Part shown: positions 25,004 to 33,299 of the stretch, piece after piece
Layout of the letters: every line of letters starts with the position of its first letter
Numbering within the stretch: position 1 is the first letter of the stretch
Assembly (NCBI RefSeq): GCF_003856835.1
Contig: NZ_CP034145.1
Span: 1-64,000 of the forward strand
From: Haloplanus aerogenes
GTDB taxonomy: Archaea > Halobacteriota > Halobacteria > Halobacteriales > Haloferacaceae
DNA: 64,000 nucleotides
Direction: 5' to 3'
Translations under genes and position numbers: made by a program
The notes under the pieces: generated by a model
The model's database searches: none
What the model was told of the DNA's origin: nothing
What the model saw: only the letters and a program-made list of their open reading frames with translations

Positions 25004-25547
25004 GACGAGTAAGTACGTCGGACGTGGGGACTGGCCGCGCGAGGATCAGCCTCGTCACTCCGACGAGGCGCTGTGGTACGTGGCATTAAACAGGGTGTAT
25101 TGCTCCCACCGGGAGCAGGGCGGGAGCGTTGGCCATGGACGAATAGCCGGTCAACCGTCGGTCGTAGACGGAGCAACCGGGTGATCGCTCCGATCGATAG
25201 CGACGGTCGACGGTACAGGGTAGCATTTCCCAGTGTAACACCCTGGAGACTGACCGTCTCGTGTGGCTGTGACGACAGCGGGATCGGGGACCGATACGTC
25301 GGTCGCGCGGTGGTGTGTTCGTAGCTCGATCACCTCATCCACTGAATTGAACGCACTTCCAGTATATATTCTTTAAGGTGCGTTACCTAGTACACTTTTA
25401 TCGGATTAATCAACATATGGAGATAATTCCGTTCCTATTCCCCAAATATGGAATTTTTAATCTATTCGATGAGAGCGGGCGTACCGCGCGGTGTCGGACG
25501 ACGATAGCAGTCGCTGCGCGGGGGAGCCGACACGGTGACGGAACGGG
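25004..25547. other. Gene-free stretch of about 545 bases
   Basis: No convincing gene on either strand: the longest ORF (25073-25324) reads like random GC-rich sequence. The left part has several inverted repeats, including the hairpin at 25101-25117. The right part (about 25340-25480) is markedly AT-rich for this genome, with several ATATA/TTTTAA patches. It may hold an unannotated RNA or be a remnant of inserted DNA. Confidence 0.5.
25101..25117 (+). other. Short perfect hairpin in the gene-free stretch
   Basis: TGCTCCC-ACC-GGGAGCA gives a 7-base-pair stem with a 3-base loop, about 100 bases after the wHTH stop. It could end that transcript or belong to a small RNA; there is no T-run right after it. 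Confidence 0.35.
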
Positions 25548-25967
25548 TCAGTCGGCGCGGATGGCCTCGGCCACGTCACCGAGTTCGTCGTCGTCGACCT
25601 CGGGCGGATTCTCGATCAGCGCGTGGATGGGGCGTCCGCCGTCGGCCTCGTCGCGGGGGACGATGTGGGCGTGGACGTGGGGGACCTCCTGCCCGGCGGC
25701 GGCCCCGTTGTTGACCGCGATAGTCGTCGCCTCGGCGTCGACGGCGTCCTCGACGCGGTCGGTCAGGTCGTGGACCGCGGCGAACACGTCCGCGGCCAGG
25801 TCGGCGGGCAGGTCGTTGACGCGTTCGTGGTGAGCCTTCGGGATGACGAGGGTGTGCCCGCGCGCCAGCGGGTTGGCGTCGAGGAAGGCCATCACGGTGT
25901 CGTCTTCGTACACGGTGTAACTGGGGATGTCGCCGTCGACGATGGAACAGAAGATGCAGTCGCTCAT
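25548..25967 (-). CDS. HIT-family nucleotide hydrolase
   Basis: 139 residues, typical for HIT proteins. The N-terminus CIFCSIVDGDIPS provides the family's Cys pair, and the histidine triad is HVHAH at residues 97-101, inside EVPHVHAHIVPR. Such enzymes (HINT/Fhit group) hydrolyse nucleoside phosphoramidates or dinucleoside polyphosphates. The ATG at 25967 gives the standard start. It is upstream-adjacent to the uracil-DNA glycosylase gene on the same strand, with 67 bases between. Confidence 0.92.
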   Translation of the reverse strand: MSDCIFCSIVDGDIPSYTVYEDDTVMAFLDANPLARGHTLVIPKAHHERVNDLPADLAADVFAAVHDLTDRVEDAVDAEATTIAVNNGAAAGQEVPHVHAHIVPRDEADGGRPIHALIENPPEVDDDELGDVAEAIRAD

Positions 25968-26034
25968 ACCTGTACGATCGCTGTCCCGTCTGAAAAGCGT
26001 CCCGGAGACGGCGATATCGACACATACGCCGGCA

Positions 26035-26685
26035 TCAGTCGGTGGCGTCGACACCACACGACCGCAACGCCGCCGCCAGCGCCGCGCGATACGAGTCGCG
26101 GTCGTACCCCAGACGCGACCGCCACACGTCCGCGTAGGAAGGATGGAGCAGGGGGATCACCGTCGCGCCCAGCGTCGGCGCGTCGACGGGGTCGAGGACG
26201 TGATCGAGGAAGCCGTCGAGTTCCCGTCCCTCGGCGACGAGAAGCGTCGTCGTCGCGTGCTTGCCAGTCGGGAGGACGACCGTCGGGCCGACGGCGTCGA
26301 GTTCCGCTCGGAGGTGGTCGCGGCAGTTCGACCGTTCCTCCGGTGTCGGCTCCCGGTTCGATCCCTCCCCATCCGGCGGAAAGCATTTCACCGCGTTCGT
26401 GTAGAACGCGTCGTCGATGCCGACGGCTGCGAGCAGGGAGCGAATCCGTCGCCCGGAGTGACGCGAGGTGTACGCCAGCCCCGAGCGGTTGCCGCCGGGC
26501 CACTCGGGGTCGTCCGGATCACCCGCCGCCGGCGCCTCCCCGACCACCATCACGTCGGCGTCCCGCGGTCCGTTCCCCCACGCGATGCGGTCGCGAGCGT
26601 CGGCGAGGGCGGGACAGCGGCGACAGTCGGGGGCGAGGACGAGGGCGTCGTCGAGGGCGGGCGGTTCGGGCGTCGGGTCTGACAT
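26035..26685 (-). CDS. udg: Uracil-DNA glycosylase, 4Fe-4S family 4/5-like
   Basis: 216 residues. Four cysteines (21, 24, 101, 121) are placed as in Fe-S UDGs: CRRC at the N-terminus, then KCFPP and NCRDH. Motif 1 is GEAPAAGD at 49-56 and motif 2 is LLHPSYADV at 179-187. These enzymes excise uracil from deaminated DNA and start base-excision repair. An acidic loop (GDPDDPEWPGG) follows motif 1, which looks like a halophilic insertion. It ends the prs gene strand group: the prs stop is only 8 bases away. Confidence 0.88.
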   Translation of the reverse strand: MSDPTPEPPALDDALVLAPDCRRCPALADARDRIAWGNGPRDADVMVVGEAPAAGDPDDPEWPGGNRSGLAYTSRHSGRRIRSLLAAVGIDDAFYTNAVKCFPPDGEGSNREPTPEERSNCRDHLRAELDAVGPTVVLPTGKHATTTLLVAEGRELDGFLDHVLDPVDAPTLGATVIPLLHPSYADVWRSRLGYDRDSYRAALAAALRSCGVDATD

Positions 26686-26693
26686 CGCCCCGG

Positions 26694-27542
26694 TTAGAGT
26701 ACGTCGGCGACGACGGGCGCGACGGAGGTGGCGGTCACGTCGCGTTCGACCGTATCCGTCGCGTAGATGGCCGACACACCGGCGCGTTCGAGTTTCGTCC
26801 GCGCGTTTCGGGCGAAGAGGGGGTGGATGCAGGTGACGATCACGCTCGCGGCGCCTCGGTCGTTGAGGACGCCGATGGACTCGCTCATCGTCGATCCGGT
26901 GGCGACGATGTCGTCGACGACCACCACGTCCCGGTCTGCGACGGCGGCGTCGCTCGGCGTGATCTCCACCTCGGTCCCCGAGTGACGCACCTTCTCGAAG
27001 TAATCCACGTCGCCGCGACCGTAGGCGTCGCGGGCCGACTCCGCGAGGGCGATAGCGCCCGCGTCGGGCGAGAGGAAGAGCGGATCGATCAGCTCCGGGG
27101 GGAGCGGGTCGGCCAACTGCGCCGCGGCGTCGACGACCGTACAGGGGACGGTGAAGAAGTCGGTCACCGACGCCTCGTGCGGGTTGACGAGGATGACCCG
27201 GTCGGTGCCGGTCGAGATGGCGCGGGCCATCGCTCGCGCGGAGACGGGTTGGCCCGCCTCGAAGGCGCGTTCCTGCCGGCCGTAGCCCATGTAGGGGAGG
27301 ACGGTCACTACCTCGTCGGCGCCGGCCTCGCGGACGGCGTCCTGTAACTGGAGGAGTTCGACGTGGGCCGCGTCGGTGGTCGTCGCGGCGACGACGATTG
27401 CCCGGTCGGTGTCGTCCATCGTCACCGACGCCATCAGTTCGCCATCGGGGAACCGCTCGTAGTCGACGGCGGCGAGCGAGTGTCCCGTCTCGGCAGCCAG
27501 CGCCGCGCCGAGCGCCTGCGAGGCGGAACCGGGTACGATCAT
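26694..27542 (-). CDS. prs: Ribose-phosphate pyrophosphokinase
   Basis: 282 residues, typical for archaeal PRPP synthetase. It opens MIVPGSASQALG, has the ATP-binding region YMGYGRQERAFEAGQPVSAR, and the PRPP-binding loop VVVDDIVATGSTMSES. It makes PRPP from ribose 5-phosphate and ATP, feeding nucleotide and histidine synthesis (upp and his genes are also in this window). Start ATG 27542. The longer open frame upstream is a shadow of the beta-propeller gene, which lies 37 bases upstream on the same strand. Confidence 0.95.
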   Translation of the reverse strand: MIVPGSASQALGAALAAETGHSLAAVDYERFPDGELMASVTMDDTDRAIVVAATTTDAAHVELLQLQDAVREAGADEVVTVLPYMGYGRQERAFEAGQPVSARAMARAISTGTDRVILVNPHEASVTDFFTVPCTVVDAAAQLADPLPPELIDPLFLSPDAGAIALAESARDAYGRGDVDYFEKVRHSGTEVEITPSDAAVADRDVVVVDDIVATGSTMSESIGVLNDRGAASVIVTCIHPLFARNARTKLERAGVSAIYATDTVERDVTATSVAPVVADVL

Positions 27543-27579
27543 ATGCGGTGGTCGACGGCCGCCCCGAAAACCGTTTCCG

Positions 27580-28368
27580 TTATCGCTGAATCGCCACCGC
27601 CGCGACGCCCGAGACGCCCAGTTCGCGGCTCCGCCAGCCGTCGCCCGCGTCGGCCAAGAGCGTCCCCCCAGCCGCCACCACAACCGTCGCCGCGTCGGTG
27701 TAAGCCACGTCGACGGGGTCGGCGGTCGGCACGTCGACGGCCGTCCACTCGCCGACCGCCTCGCGGGCGAACAGCCCCGCCTCACTCGCGGCGTGGGCGC
27801 GATCGTCGTCGTCATCCGCACTGACGACCCAGAACGCGCCGCGCACGTCGTCCATCCAGCCGTTGCCGAGGCGGTAGAGGCCGTCGTCGGTCGCCGCGAG
27901 CGGCATCCCCCGGCCGTACACGTCGTGGACACCCTCGAGGCCGACGTTCCGCAAGCCGTCGTCGACGACCTGGTGGACGCCGCTCTCGGCGGCGATCATC
28001 CCGCCGTCGATGGCGCGCGGGGTGTCGACCTCCCCCAGCGTCGTCCACGTCTCGTCGAGGCGGGCCACCCGGCCGTTCGGGCTGGCCGCGAGGAGTGCGT
28101 CGTCGTGGAAGCCGACGGCGACGGCGGGGCCGAAGTCGGTCGGATCGTAGTCGCCCACGAGGACGTCCGCGTCGGTGGCGACGGCGCGGCGGTCGCTGGC
28201 GGTGGCCACGTCGCGGACGGCACCCCGGTGGTCGAGGCCGAACTCGCCGACGCGGTCGTCGGAGAGCGACGCGACGACCACGCCCTGTTCGGCGGCGATC
28301 AGCACCTCGTCGGCCCCCGTCCGGTCGGCGTAGACGCGTTTCTCGTCGATCGTCAGATCGTGGTCCAT
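27580..28368 (-). CDS. HVO_0234-type beta-propeller protein
   Basis: 262 residues made of repeated short beta-strand units ending in Asp-Gly/Asp-Asp turns, for example LLAASPNGRVARLDETWTTL, GVHQVVDDGLRNVGLEG and PLAATDDGLYRLGNGW. There is no signal peptide, so it is cytoplasmic. I recall this as the HVO_0234-family propeller that sits next to prs in haloarchaea. The role is unknown; propellers usually scaffold protein contacts. Spacing to prs (37 bases) suggests co-transcription. Confidence 0.75.
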   Translation of the reverse strand: MDHDLTIDEKRVYADRTGADEVLIAAEQGVVVASLSDDRVGEFGLDHRGAVRDVATASDRRAVATDADVLVGDYDPTDFGPAVAVGFHDDALLAASPNGRVARLDETWTTLGEVDTPRAIDGGMIAAESGVHQVVDDGLRNVGLEGVHDVYGRGMPLAATDDGLYRLGNGWMDDVRGAFWVVSADDDDDRAHAASEAGLFAREAVGEWTAVDVPTADPVDVAYTDAATVVVAAGGTLLADAGDGWRSRELGVSGVAAVAIQR

Positions 28369-28423
28369 ACCGGCATTCCGGGAGCAGCCCCCATAAGGGT
28401 CGTTGTACGTCGTTACCGACGAT

Positions 28424-29116
28424 TTAGTCGTCGGCCGCGACCGCCCGTCGCTCGCGCACGTAGTCGGTGAAGTTGTCGAACAGGCGCTTGGTCCGGCAGG
28501 CGGCGGCGTAGTTGTCGTCGTCGATGTCGTCGACGACGGCCCGAATGCGCTCCGCTGGCAGATCCTTTCCCTTCGTCACGCGTTCGGCGCTCCCCCGATC
28601 GTACTCGGGGTGGAACTGCACGCCCCAGCAGTCGTCGCGGCGGAACGCCTGCACGCCGCGGTCGTTCTCGGCGAGGAGCGTCGCGCCGGGCGGCAGGTCG
28701 ACCACGCGGTCCGAGTGGGTCTCGAAGGCGACGAAGGGGGTGTCGATGCCGTCGAGGAGCGGGTCGTCGACCAGCCGCTCGATTTCGCGGTAGCCGAGTT
28801 CGATGTCGTCCATCGCCTCGACCCGGCCGCCGAGCGCCTCGGCCAGCACCTGGTGGCCGTAACAGACGCCGAAAACGGGCAGGCCGCGCTCGGCTGCCCG
28901 CGCCACCCAGTCGACCAAGTCGTCGATCCACGCCTCGTCCCAGTAGACGGAGGAACGCGACCCGGTCACGACGACCCCGTCGTAGTCGAAGTCGGGAGGG
29001 AGGTCGCCGCTGGTCACGTCGAACTCCGCGAGGTCGGCGTCGAGTTCGCGCCGGAAGTTTCGGCGCGTGTGGTCCGTGCCGTGCGAGGCGTCCAGCAGGG
29101 CGAGCCGCAAGGTCAT
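28424..29116 (-). CDS. Class I glutamine amidotransferase, GMP synthase-like
   Basis: 230 residues. The nucleophile elbow is VFGVCYGHQVLAEALGG with Cys in GVCYG, and the catalytic His-Glu pair is in WGVQFHPEYD, so the amidase triad is complete. There is no fused synthetase domain. Stand-alone proteins like this hydrolyse glutamine or gamma-glutamyl amides, or serve an unknown synthetase. It is the standard size. The neighbours (propeller, alpha/beta-hydrolase-like protein) give no pathway. Confidence 0.85.
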   Translation of the reverse strand: MTLRLALLDASHGTDHTRRNFRRELDADLAEFDVTSGDLPPDFDYDGVVVTGSRSSVYWDEAWIDDLVDWVARAAERGLPVFGVCYGHQVLAEALGGRVEAMDDIELGYREIERLVDDPLLDGIDTPFVAFETHSDRVVDLPPGATLLAENDRGVQAFRRDDCWGVQFHPEYDRGSAERVTKGKDLPAERIRAVVDDIDDDNYAAACRTKRLFDNFTDYVRERRAVAADD

Positions 29117-29148
29117 TACTTGCAGCAGGCCGGCGAGCAGTTAGTCTC

Positions 29149-29916
29149 TTACGCCGATTCGAAGAAGCCGAACAGCCGGTCGTTCACCTCGCGGGAGCGC
29201 TCGATGCCGATCAGGTGGCCGCCATCCAGTTCGACGAACTCGCCGCGCGGGAGGTTCTCGGCGAGGCGTCGTCCGTATTCGAGCGGCCAGACGGCGTCGT
29301 CGCGACCGTGGAGCACGAGTGCCGGGCAGTCGACTTCGTACAGGCGGTCGGTGATGTCGAACGCCTCGACGGCGGCGGCCTGGGCGTCCCACGCCTCGCG
29401 GGTGGCGTCCTCCGCGGCGCGCCAGTCGACGATCCGTGCGACCTCGTCGGGGTGCGCGTCGAGGAAGTCCCGTGAGAGGGCGGCCGCGAGCGACGACTCC
29501 AGTTCGTCGGGATCGGCCGGCGACCCGAACAGCGGATCGAGCGTCAGGTCGGCGCCTCCGGGCGCGGTGCCGAGGAGGCCGAGCGACGCAGGCCGGGTCG
29601 AGATCCGGGCGAGTTCGAGCGCGACCATCCCACCCAGTCCCGCGCCGACGACGTGAACCGTCCGCTCGCCGTGGTCGTCGAGGACAGCCTGCACGTCGGC
29701 GACGAAGTCGTCGACGGCGTAGGGACCCGGCGGCGCGTCGGATCGTCCCGCGCCCCGGAGGTCGGTCACGAGCGTCTCGAACGGTCCCGTCAACCCGGCG
29801 TGTTGCCAGCCCCACTGCCAGGCGCCGTAGCCCACGTCGCCGAGGAAAACCACCGTCTCCCCCTCGCCATCGGTCTCGTAGTAGCACGACACGGACCCGT
29901 TCGATGCAGTCGGCAT
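29149..29916 (-). CDS. Alpha/beta-hydrolase fold protein lacking the nucleophile serine
   Basis: 255 residues with the fold's landmarks: the oxyanion region VVFLGDVGYGAWQW, the strand-loop TDLRGAGRSDAPPGPYAVDDF, an Asp in HGRDDAVWP, and a C-terminal His in DGGHLIGIE. The nucleophile elbow, normally G-x-S-x-G, reads VVGAGLGGM, with Gly93 where Ser should be. So either the protein is not a hydrolase or it uses another mechanism. It lies 32 bases before the amidotransferase on the same strand. Specificity unknown. Confidence 0.8.
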   Translation of the reverse strand: MPTASNGSVSCYYETDGEGETVVFLGDVGYGAWQWGWQHAGLTGPFETLVTDLRGAGRSDAPPGPYAVDDFVADVQAVLDDHGERTVHVVGAGLGGMVALELARISTRPASLGLLGTAPGGADLTLDPLFGSPADPDELESSLAAALSRDFLDAHPDEVARIVDWRAAEDATREAWDAQAAAVEAFDITDRLYEVDCPALVLHGRDDAVWPLEYGRRLAENLPRGEFVELDGGHLIGIERSREVNDRLFGFFESA

Positions 29917-29952
29917 AGTCGACCGTACGACCGCGAGACAGTAGGGCGTTTC

Positions 29953-30204
29953 TCAATACACGCGTGCGACGAGAAGGACTAGCCCGATCACGGTGGCCGC
30001 GAACCCGATGAAAAACAGGCCACCGGTGTAAGCCAGCGACGGCAGATCGATGGGACTCACCCCCATCAGAAGATCCAGCAACGTCACCTCCCGGAACAGC
30101 GATTGACCGGGAATGGAGACGCTCGTGAGCGCCGCGATGCCGATGACGAGGAGACCGGCCACCGTCAGCAGCGACGCACGCGAGACACGGGAGGGCGACT
30201 TCAC
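29953..30204 (-). CDS. Small two-helix membrane protein
   Basis: 83 residues with two hydrophobic helices (SLLTVAGLLVIGIAALTSV near the N-terminus and GLFFIGFAATVIGLVLLVA at the C-terminus) and a short loop with LFREVTLLDLLMG. It has a clear start, ATG 30204. No family is recognised; it resembles many small haloarchaeal membrane proteins. The 140 bases between it and alaS hold no other gene. Confidence 0.65.
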   Translation of the reverse strand: MKSPSRVSRASLLTVAGLLVIGIAALTSVSIPGQSLFREVTLLDLLMGVSPIDLPSLAYTGGLFFIGFAATVIGLVLLVARVY

Positions 30205-30344
30205 ACCGAGTCTGTTTCCGGAATGGCATATGAAGCTTCGTCCGAGAACTTCAGCAGTGAGATTTTCGCGATTGATCGATTACATCGGGCTGCGCGAGGC
30301 TACGGCCGTCGTAGCGGGACACGAAATCAGACAAGCGAACCGAA

Positions 30345-33116
30345 TCAGGCGTTCTTGATCGCTCGGAGTACGTCGGGCGCGTCGTCGAGAGCGTCGCCGA
30401 GGGCGTCCACGTCGGGGCCGCCGCCCTGCGCGAAGTCCGGCGGGCCGCCGCCGCCGCCACCCACCTGCGCGGCGAGGCGACCGACGACCTCCCCGGCGTT
30501 GATGTCGACGTCGTCGGGGACACCGACGACGAACTGCGCGCTCCCACCCTGGGCGCTCCCGAGGACCGCCACGGATCCCTCGTCGACGATGGCGTTGGCG
30601 GTGGCGCGGAGTTCGTCGGCGTCGGCGTCCATCCGCCGGACCACAGCGGTGACACCCTCCGCGATCTCGACCTCGTCGGCGTCCGCCGCGGCCGCCCGCA
30701 CCTCGGCGAGTTCCTCCTTGAGGCGGTCGATCTGCTTGCCCCGTTCTTTCCACTCCTCGAAGAAGCGCTCGGCCGTCTCGGGCACCTCCGTCGGGGACAC
30801 GTCGAGGATATCCGCCGCGTCGTAGAGGGCGTCCTCGGTGCGCTGGGTCGCCTCGATGGCCGCCTCGCCCGCCGCGAAGACGATGCGCTCGACGCCGTCC
30901 TGAATCGGCTCGGTCTTGAGTATCTTGATCGCGCCGATGTCGCCCGTGCGGGAGACGTGGGTGCCGGCACACGCCTGCACGTCCTCCTCGACGTGGATGA
31001 GGCGGATCTGCTGGCCCGGCGGGACGCCACCCTGATACAGGTCGAAGCCGTGTTTCGCCTCCGCCTCGTGTCGATCCGGCCACTCCTGCGTGACCGGGCG
31101 GTTGTCCCGCACCACCTCGTTGGCGACGCGTTCGATCTCTTTGACTTCCGACCGACTGATGCGCCGGAAGTGGCGCACGTCGAGACGGGACTGGTCCGTC
31201 CCCTTCTGGGCTCCGGCCTGCCGGACGTGCTCGCCCAGTACCTGCCGGGCGGCGTAGCCGATGACGTGTGTCGCCGTGTGGTGACGCATCAACGCGTAGC
31301 GGCGCTCGGCGTCGACCCGCCCGCGGACGAACTCACCCTTGCCGGGGTTGCCGTCGGTGCGGTGGAGGACCACCCCGTCACGGCGCTGCACGTCGGTCAC
31401 TTCGACCGTCGTCTCGTCCGTCGAGAGGGTTCCCGTGTCGGCCGGCTGGCCCCCTCCTTCGGGGTAGAACATCGTCTGGTCGAGCACCACGTCGTAGCCG
31501 TCCTCGCGTTCGAACACGTCGAGGACGACCGCCTCGAACTCCGTGCGCTCCTGGTCGTCGTAGAACAGGCGGTCGGTCTCGGGCAGGTCGTCGAGACGGT
31601 CGTCGCGTTCGTGGGCGGCCTCGCTCGCCCCCTCGCCCTCGTGGCGGGCGGCGACCAGCCCGTAGAAGTCGTCGGGCACGTCGACGGCGGCGCCGTAGTC
31701 TTGGGCAATCTCCGCGACCATGTCCGGCTGGATGCCGTGGGAGTCGTAGAGTTCGATCAGCGTCTGACGGGGGATCGGCTCGTCGCGTTCGGCGTACTCC
31801 TCCGCGATGCTCTCGACTTTGCGCCGGCCGCGTTCGAGCGTCCGGCGGTACTTCCCCTCCTCCGTCCGCACCATGTCGCGGATGGTGTCGCGGTTGGTGT
31901 AGCCCAGCCGCTCGGCCTGCATGTCGACGAGTTCGTCGAGCGGCGCGTCGATTCCGAGCCCGTCGACGAGGCGTTTGGTCCGCCGGAGCACCATCCGCGC
32001 CAGATAGCCCGTGCCGACGTTCGAGGGGACGATGCCGTCGCCAAGCATGTACGCCAGCGTCCGGCAGTGGTCCGCGATGGCGTAGATGTCTTCGAGGGGT
32101 TCGAGCAGGTCGGTGAGACGGTCGGCGTCGACGCCGAGTTCCTCGGCCACCTCCGCCCGCGCGGACGCGAGGTCCTCGATTTCGTCGATGTCGAGATAGC
32201 CCGAAAGACGGGCGGCCTCGCGGATGAGGTCCTCCTCCGCCGCGGAGTGCTCGATGCCCGCGTGCTCCATGAGGAAGTCGATCATCTCGGGGTAGACGGC
32301 TTCGTAGACCGTCGGCGTCCCCTGCGTCATCCACGTCCACCGCTCCAGCCCGTAGCCCGTGTCGACGATGTACGTGTCCATCGGGCTGTAGCGGTTGCCG
32401 TCTTTCATCTCGTACTCGCCGTCGGGGTCCTGCTCCATGGACATGAAGACGAGCGTGGCGAGTTCGAGGCCACGGTAGATCACCTCGAACGCCGGGCCGG
32501 CGTTGCCGCCGCCGACCCACGGGTCCTCGATATACGTGATCTCCGCAGGATCGGCACCCATGTGCTCGAAGAACTCGTCGCAGTACTGGACCGTCTCGTC
32601 TTTCCAGTACACCTCGCCCTCGTAGGCGTAGTCGTCTTCGGCGTCCTCGCGGGTGTTGAACGCGTGGTGGGCCATCATCTCGAAGGCCATCGTGTGCCGG
32701 CCCGTCTTGCCCACGTTGTCGATGTCCTGCATCCGGATGCAGGGCTGGCTGATCGTCAGGGGGTTGGCTGGCGGCGGCGTCTCGCCGGACGTGACCAGCG
32801 GCTGGAAGTCGTAGATAGAGGCCTGCGTCAGGAGCACGTCGTCGCGCCAGCGGTTCGCCGCGACGGGGTACGGGTCGATGCGCTCGTGACCGTTCTCCTC
32901 GAAGAAAGAGAGGAAGGCCTCGCGCATCTCCTCCAGCGTGTACGCCTCGTCGAAGCCCGGATTGCCGATGAACGTGTAGTCGTCACAGGGTGGCTCGCCG
33001 CAGGTGTCGCGCTCGATCCGCGACCAGAAGTGGGCGCCACAGGAGGCACACTCCTGTCGAGTGAACCCCTCCTCCTCGAAGTAGTCGAGGCGATAGGCGT
33101 CTTCGAGTTCGCTCAT
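30345..33116 (-). CDS. alaS: Alanyl-tRNA synthetase, archaeal type
   Basis: 923 residues. The N-terminal archaeal extension has [11 protein letters not shown] with a metal-binding look and the signature [10 protein letters not shown]. The class II core follows with [10 protein letters not shown] and the glycine-rich [12 protein letters not shown]. The editing domain has [15 protein letters not shown] and [13 protein letters not shown], the zinc-site His/Cys residues. The C-terminal C-Ala part ends with [17 protein letters not shown]. It charges tRNA(Ala) and clears mischarged Ser and Gly. The ATG at 33116 is preferred to the GTG two codons upstream. It is divergent from the giant STAND gene. 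Confidence 0.97.
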   Translation of the reverse strand: MSELEDAYRLDYFEEEGFTRQECASCGAHFWSRIERDTCGEPPCDDYTFIGNPGFDEAYTLEEMREAFLSFFEENGHERIDPYPVAANRWRDDVLLTQASIYDFQPLVTSGETPPPANPLTISQPCIRMQDIDNVGKTGRHTMAFEMMAHHAFNTREDAEDDYAYEGEVYWKDETVQYCDEFFEHMGADPAEITYIEDPWVGGGNAGPAFEVIYRGLELATLVFMSMEQDPDGEYEMKDGNRYSPMDTYIVDTGYGLERWTWMTQGTPTVYEAVYPEMIDFLMEHAGIEHSAAEEDLIREAARLSGYLDIDEIEDLASARAEVAEELGVDADRLTDLLEPLEDIYAIADHCRTLAYMLGDGIVPSNVGTGYLARMVLRRTKRLVDGLGIDAPLDELVDMQAERLGYTNRDTIRDMVRTEEGKYRRTLERGRRKVESIAEEYAERDEPIPRQTLIELYDSHGIQPDMVAEIAQDYGAAVDVPDDFYGLVAARHEGEGASEAAHERDDRLDDLPETDRLFYDDQERTEFEAVVLDVFEREDGYDVVLDQTMFYPEGGGQPADTGTLSTDETTVEVTDVQRRDGVVLHRTDGNPGKGEFVRGRVDAERRYALMRHHTATHVIGYAARQVLGEHVRQAGAQKGTDQSRLDVRHFRRISRSEVKEIERVANEVVRDNRPVTQEWPDRHEAEAKHGFDLYQGGVPPGQQIRLIHVEEDVQACAGTHVSRTGDIGAIKILKTEPIQDGVERIVFAAGEAAIEATQRTEDALYDAADILDVSPTEVPETAERFFEEWKERGKQIDRLKEELAEVRAAAADADEVEIAEGVTAVVRRMDADADELRATANAIVDEGSVAVLGSAQGGSAQFVVGVPDDVDINAGEVVGRLAAQVGGGGGGPPDFAQGGGPDVDALGDALDDAPDVLRAIKNA

Positions 33117-33265
33117 TACCACCTCTTTGGCCCGTCTCCGGGTAAAACAGTTCCGGGAAGGCGGAGTTACCGATAGCCGAACGGGACGCGTGTCACGATT
33201 CTAACGTCGGATCGAGTGGCCGAGGCGCCTCGAAGGCGGGCGAAACGAACCGAATCCGGCGAACG

Positions 33266-33273
33266 ATTTATTA
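33266..33273 (+). promoter_or_regulatory. TATA box of the STAND NTPase gene
   Basis: ATTTATTA is centred about 30 bases before the ATG at 33300, giving a near-leaderless transcript. It also supports 33300 over the in-frame upstream ATG at 33216, which lies upstream of the box. Confidence 0.55.
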
Positions 33274-33299
33274 GTAGTACTGACAGATTCCGAGACGTC

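Noticed and set aside
25073-25324. An 83-codon plus-strand ORF in the gene-free stretch
   Set aside because: Random-looking Arg/Gly/Ser composition, no acidic bias typical of this genome, and overlapping hairpins.
25300-25380. A possible tRNA near CGTAGCTCGATCACC
   Set aside because: It shows a tRNA-like word but no acceptor stem, T-loop or anticodon arm in register.
30957-33176. A 739-codon plus-strand ORF opposite alaS
   Set aside because: Shadow of alaS: the composition is Val/Asp/Arg-rich without any domain, and the alaS motifs on the other strand are unmistakable.
33216-33299. Extension of the STAND protein to the upstream ATG at 33216
   Set aside because: That ATG lies upstream of the TATA box at 33266-33273, and the added residues are basic and unlike the rest.
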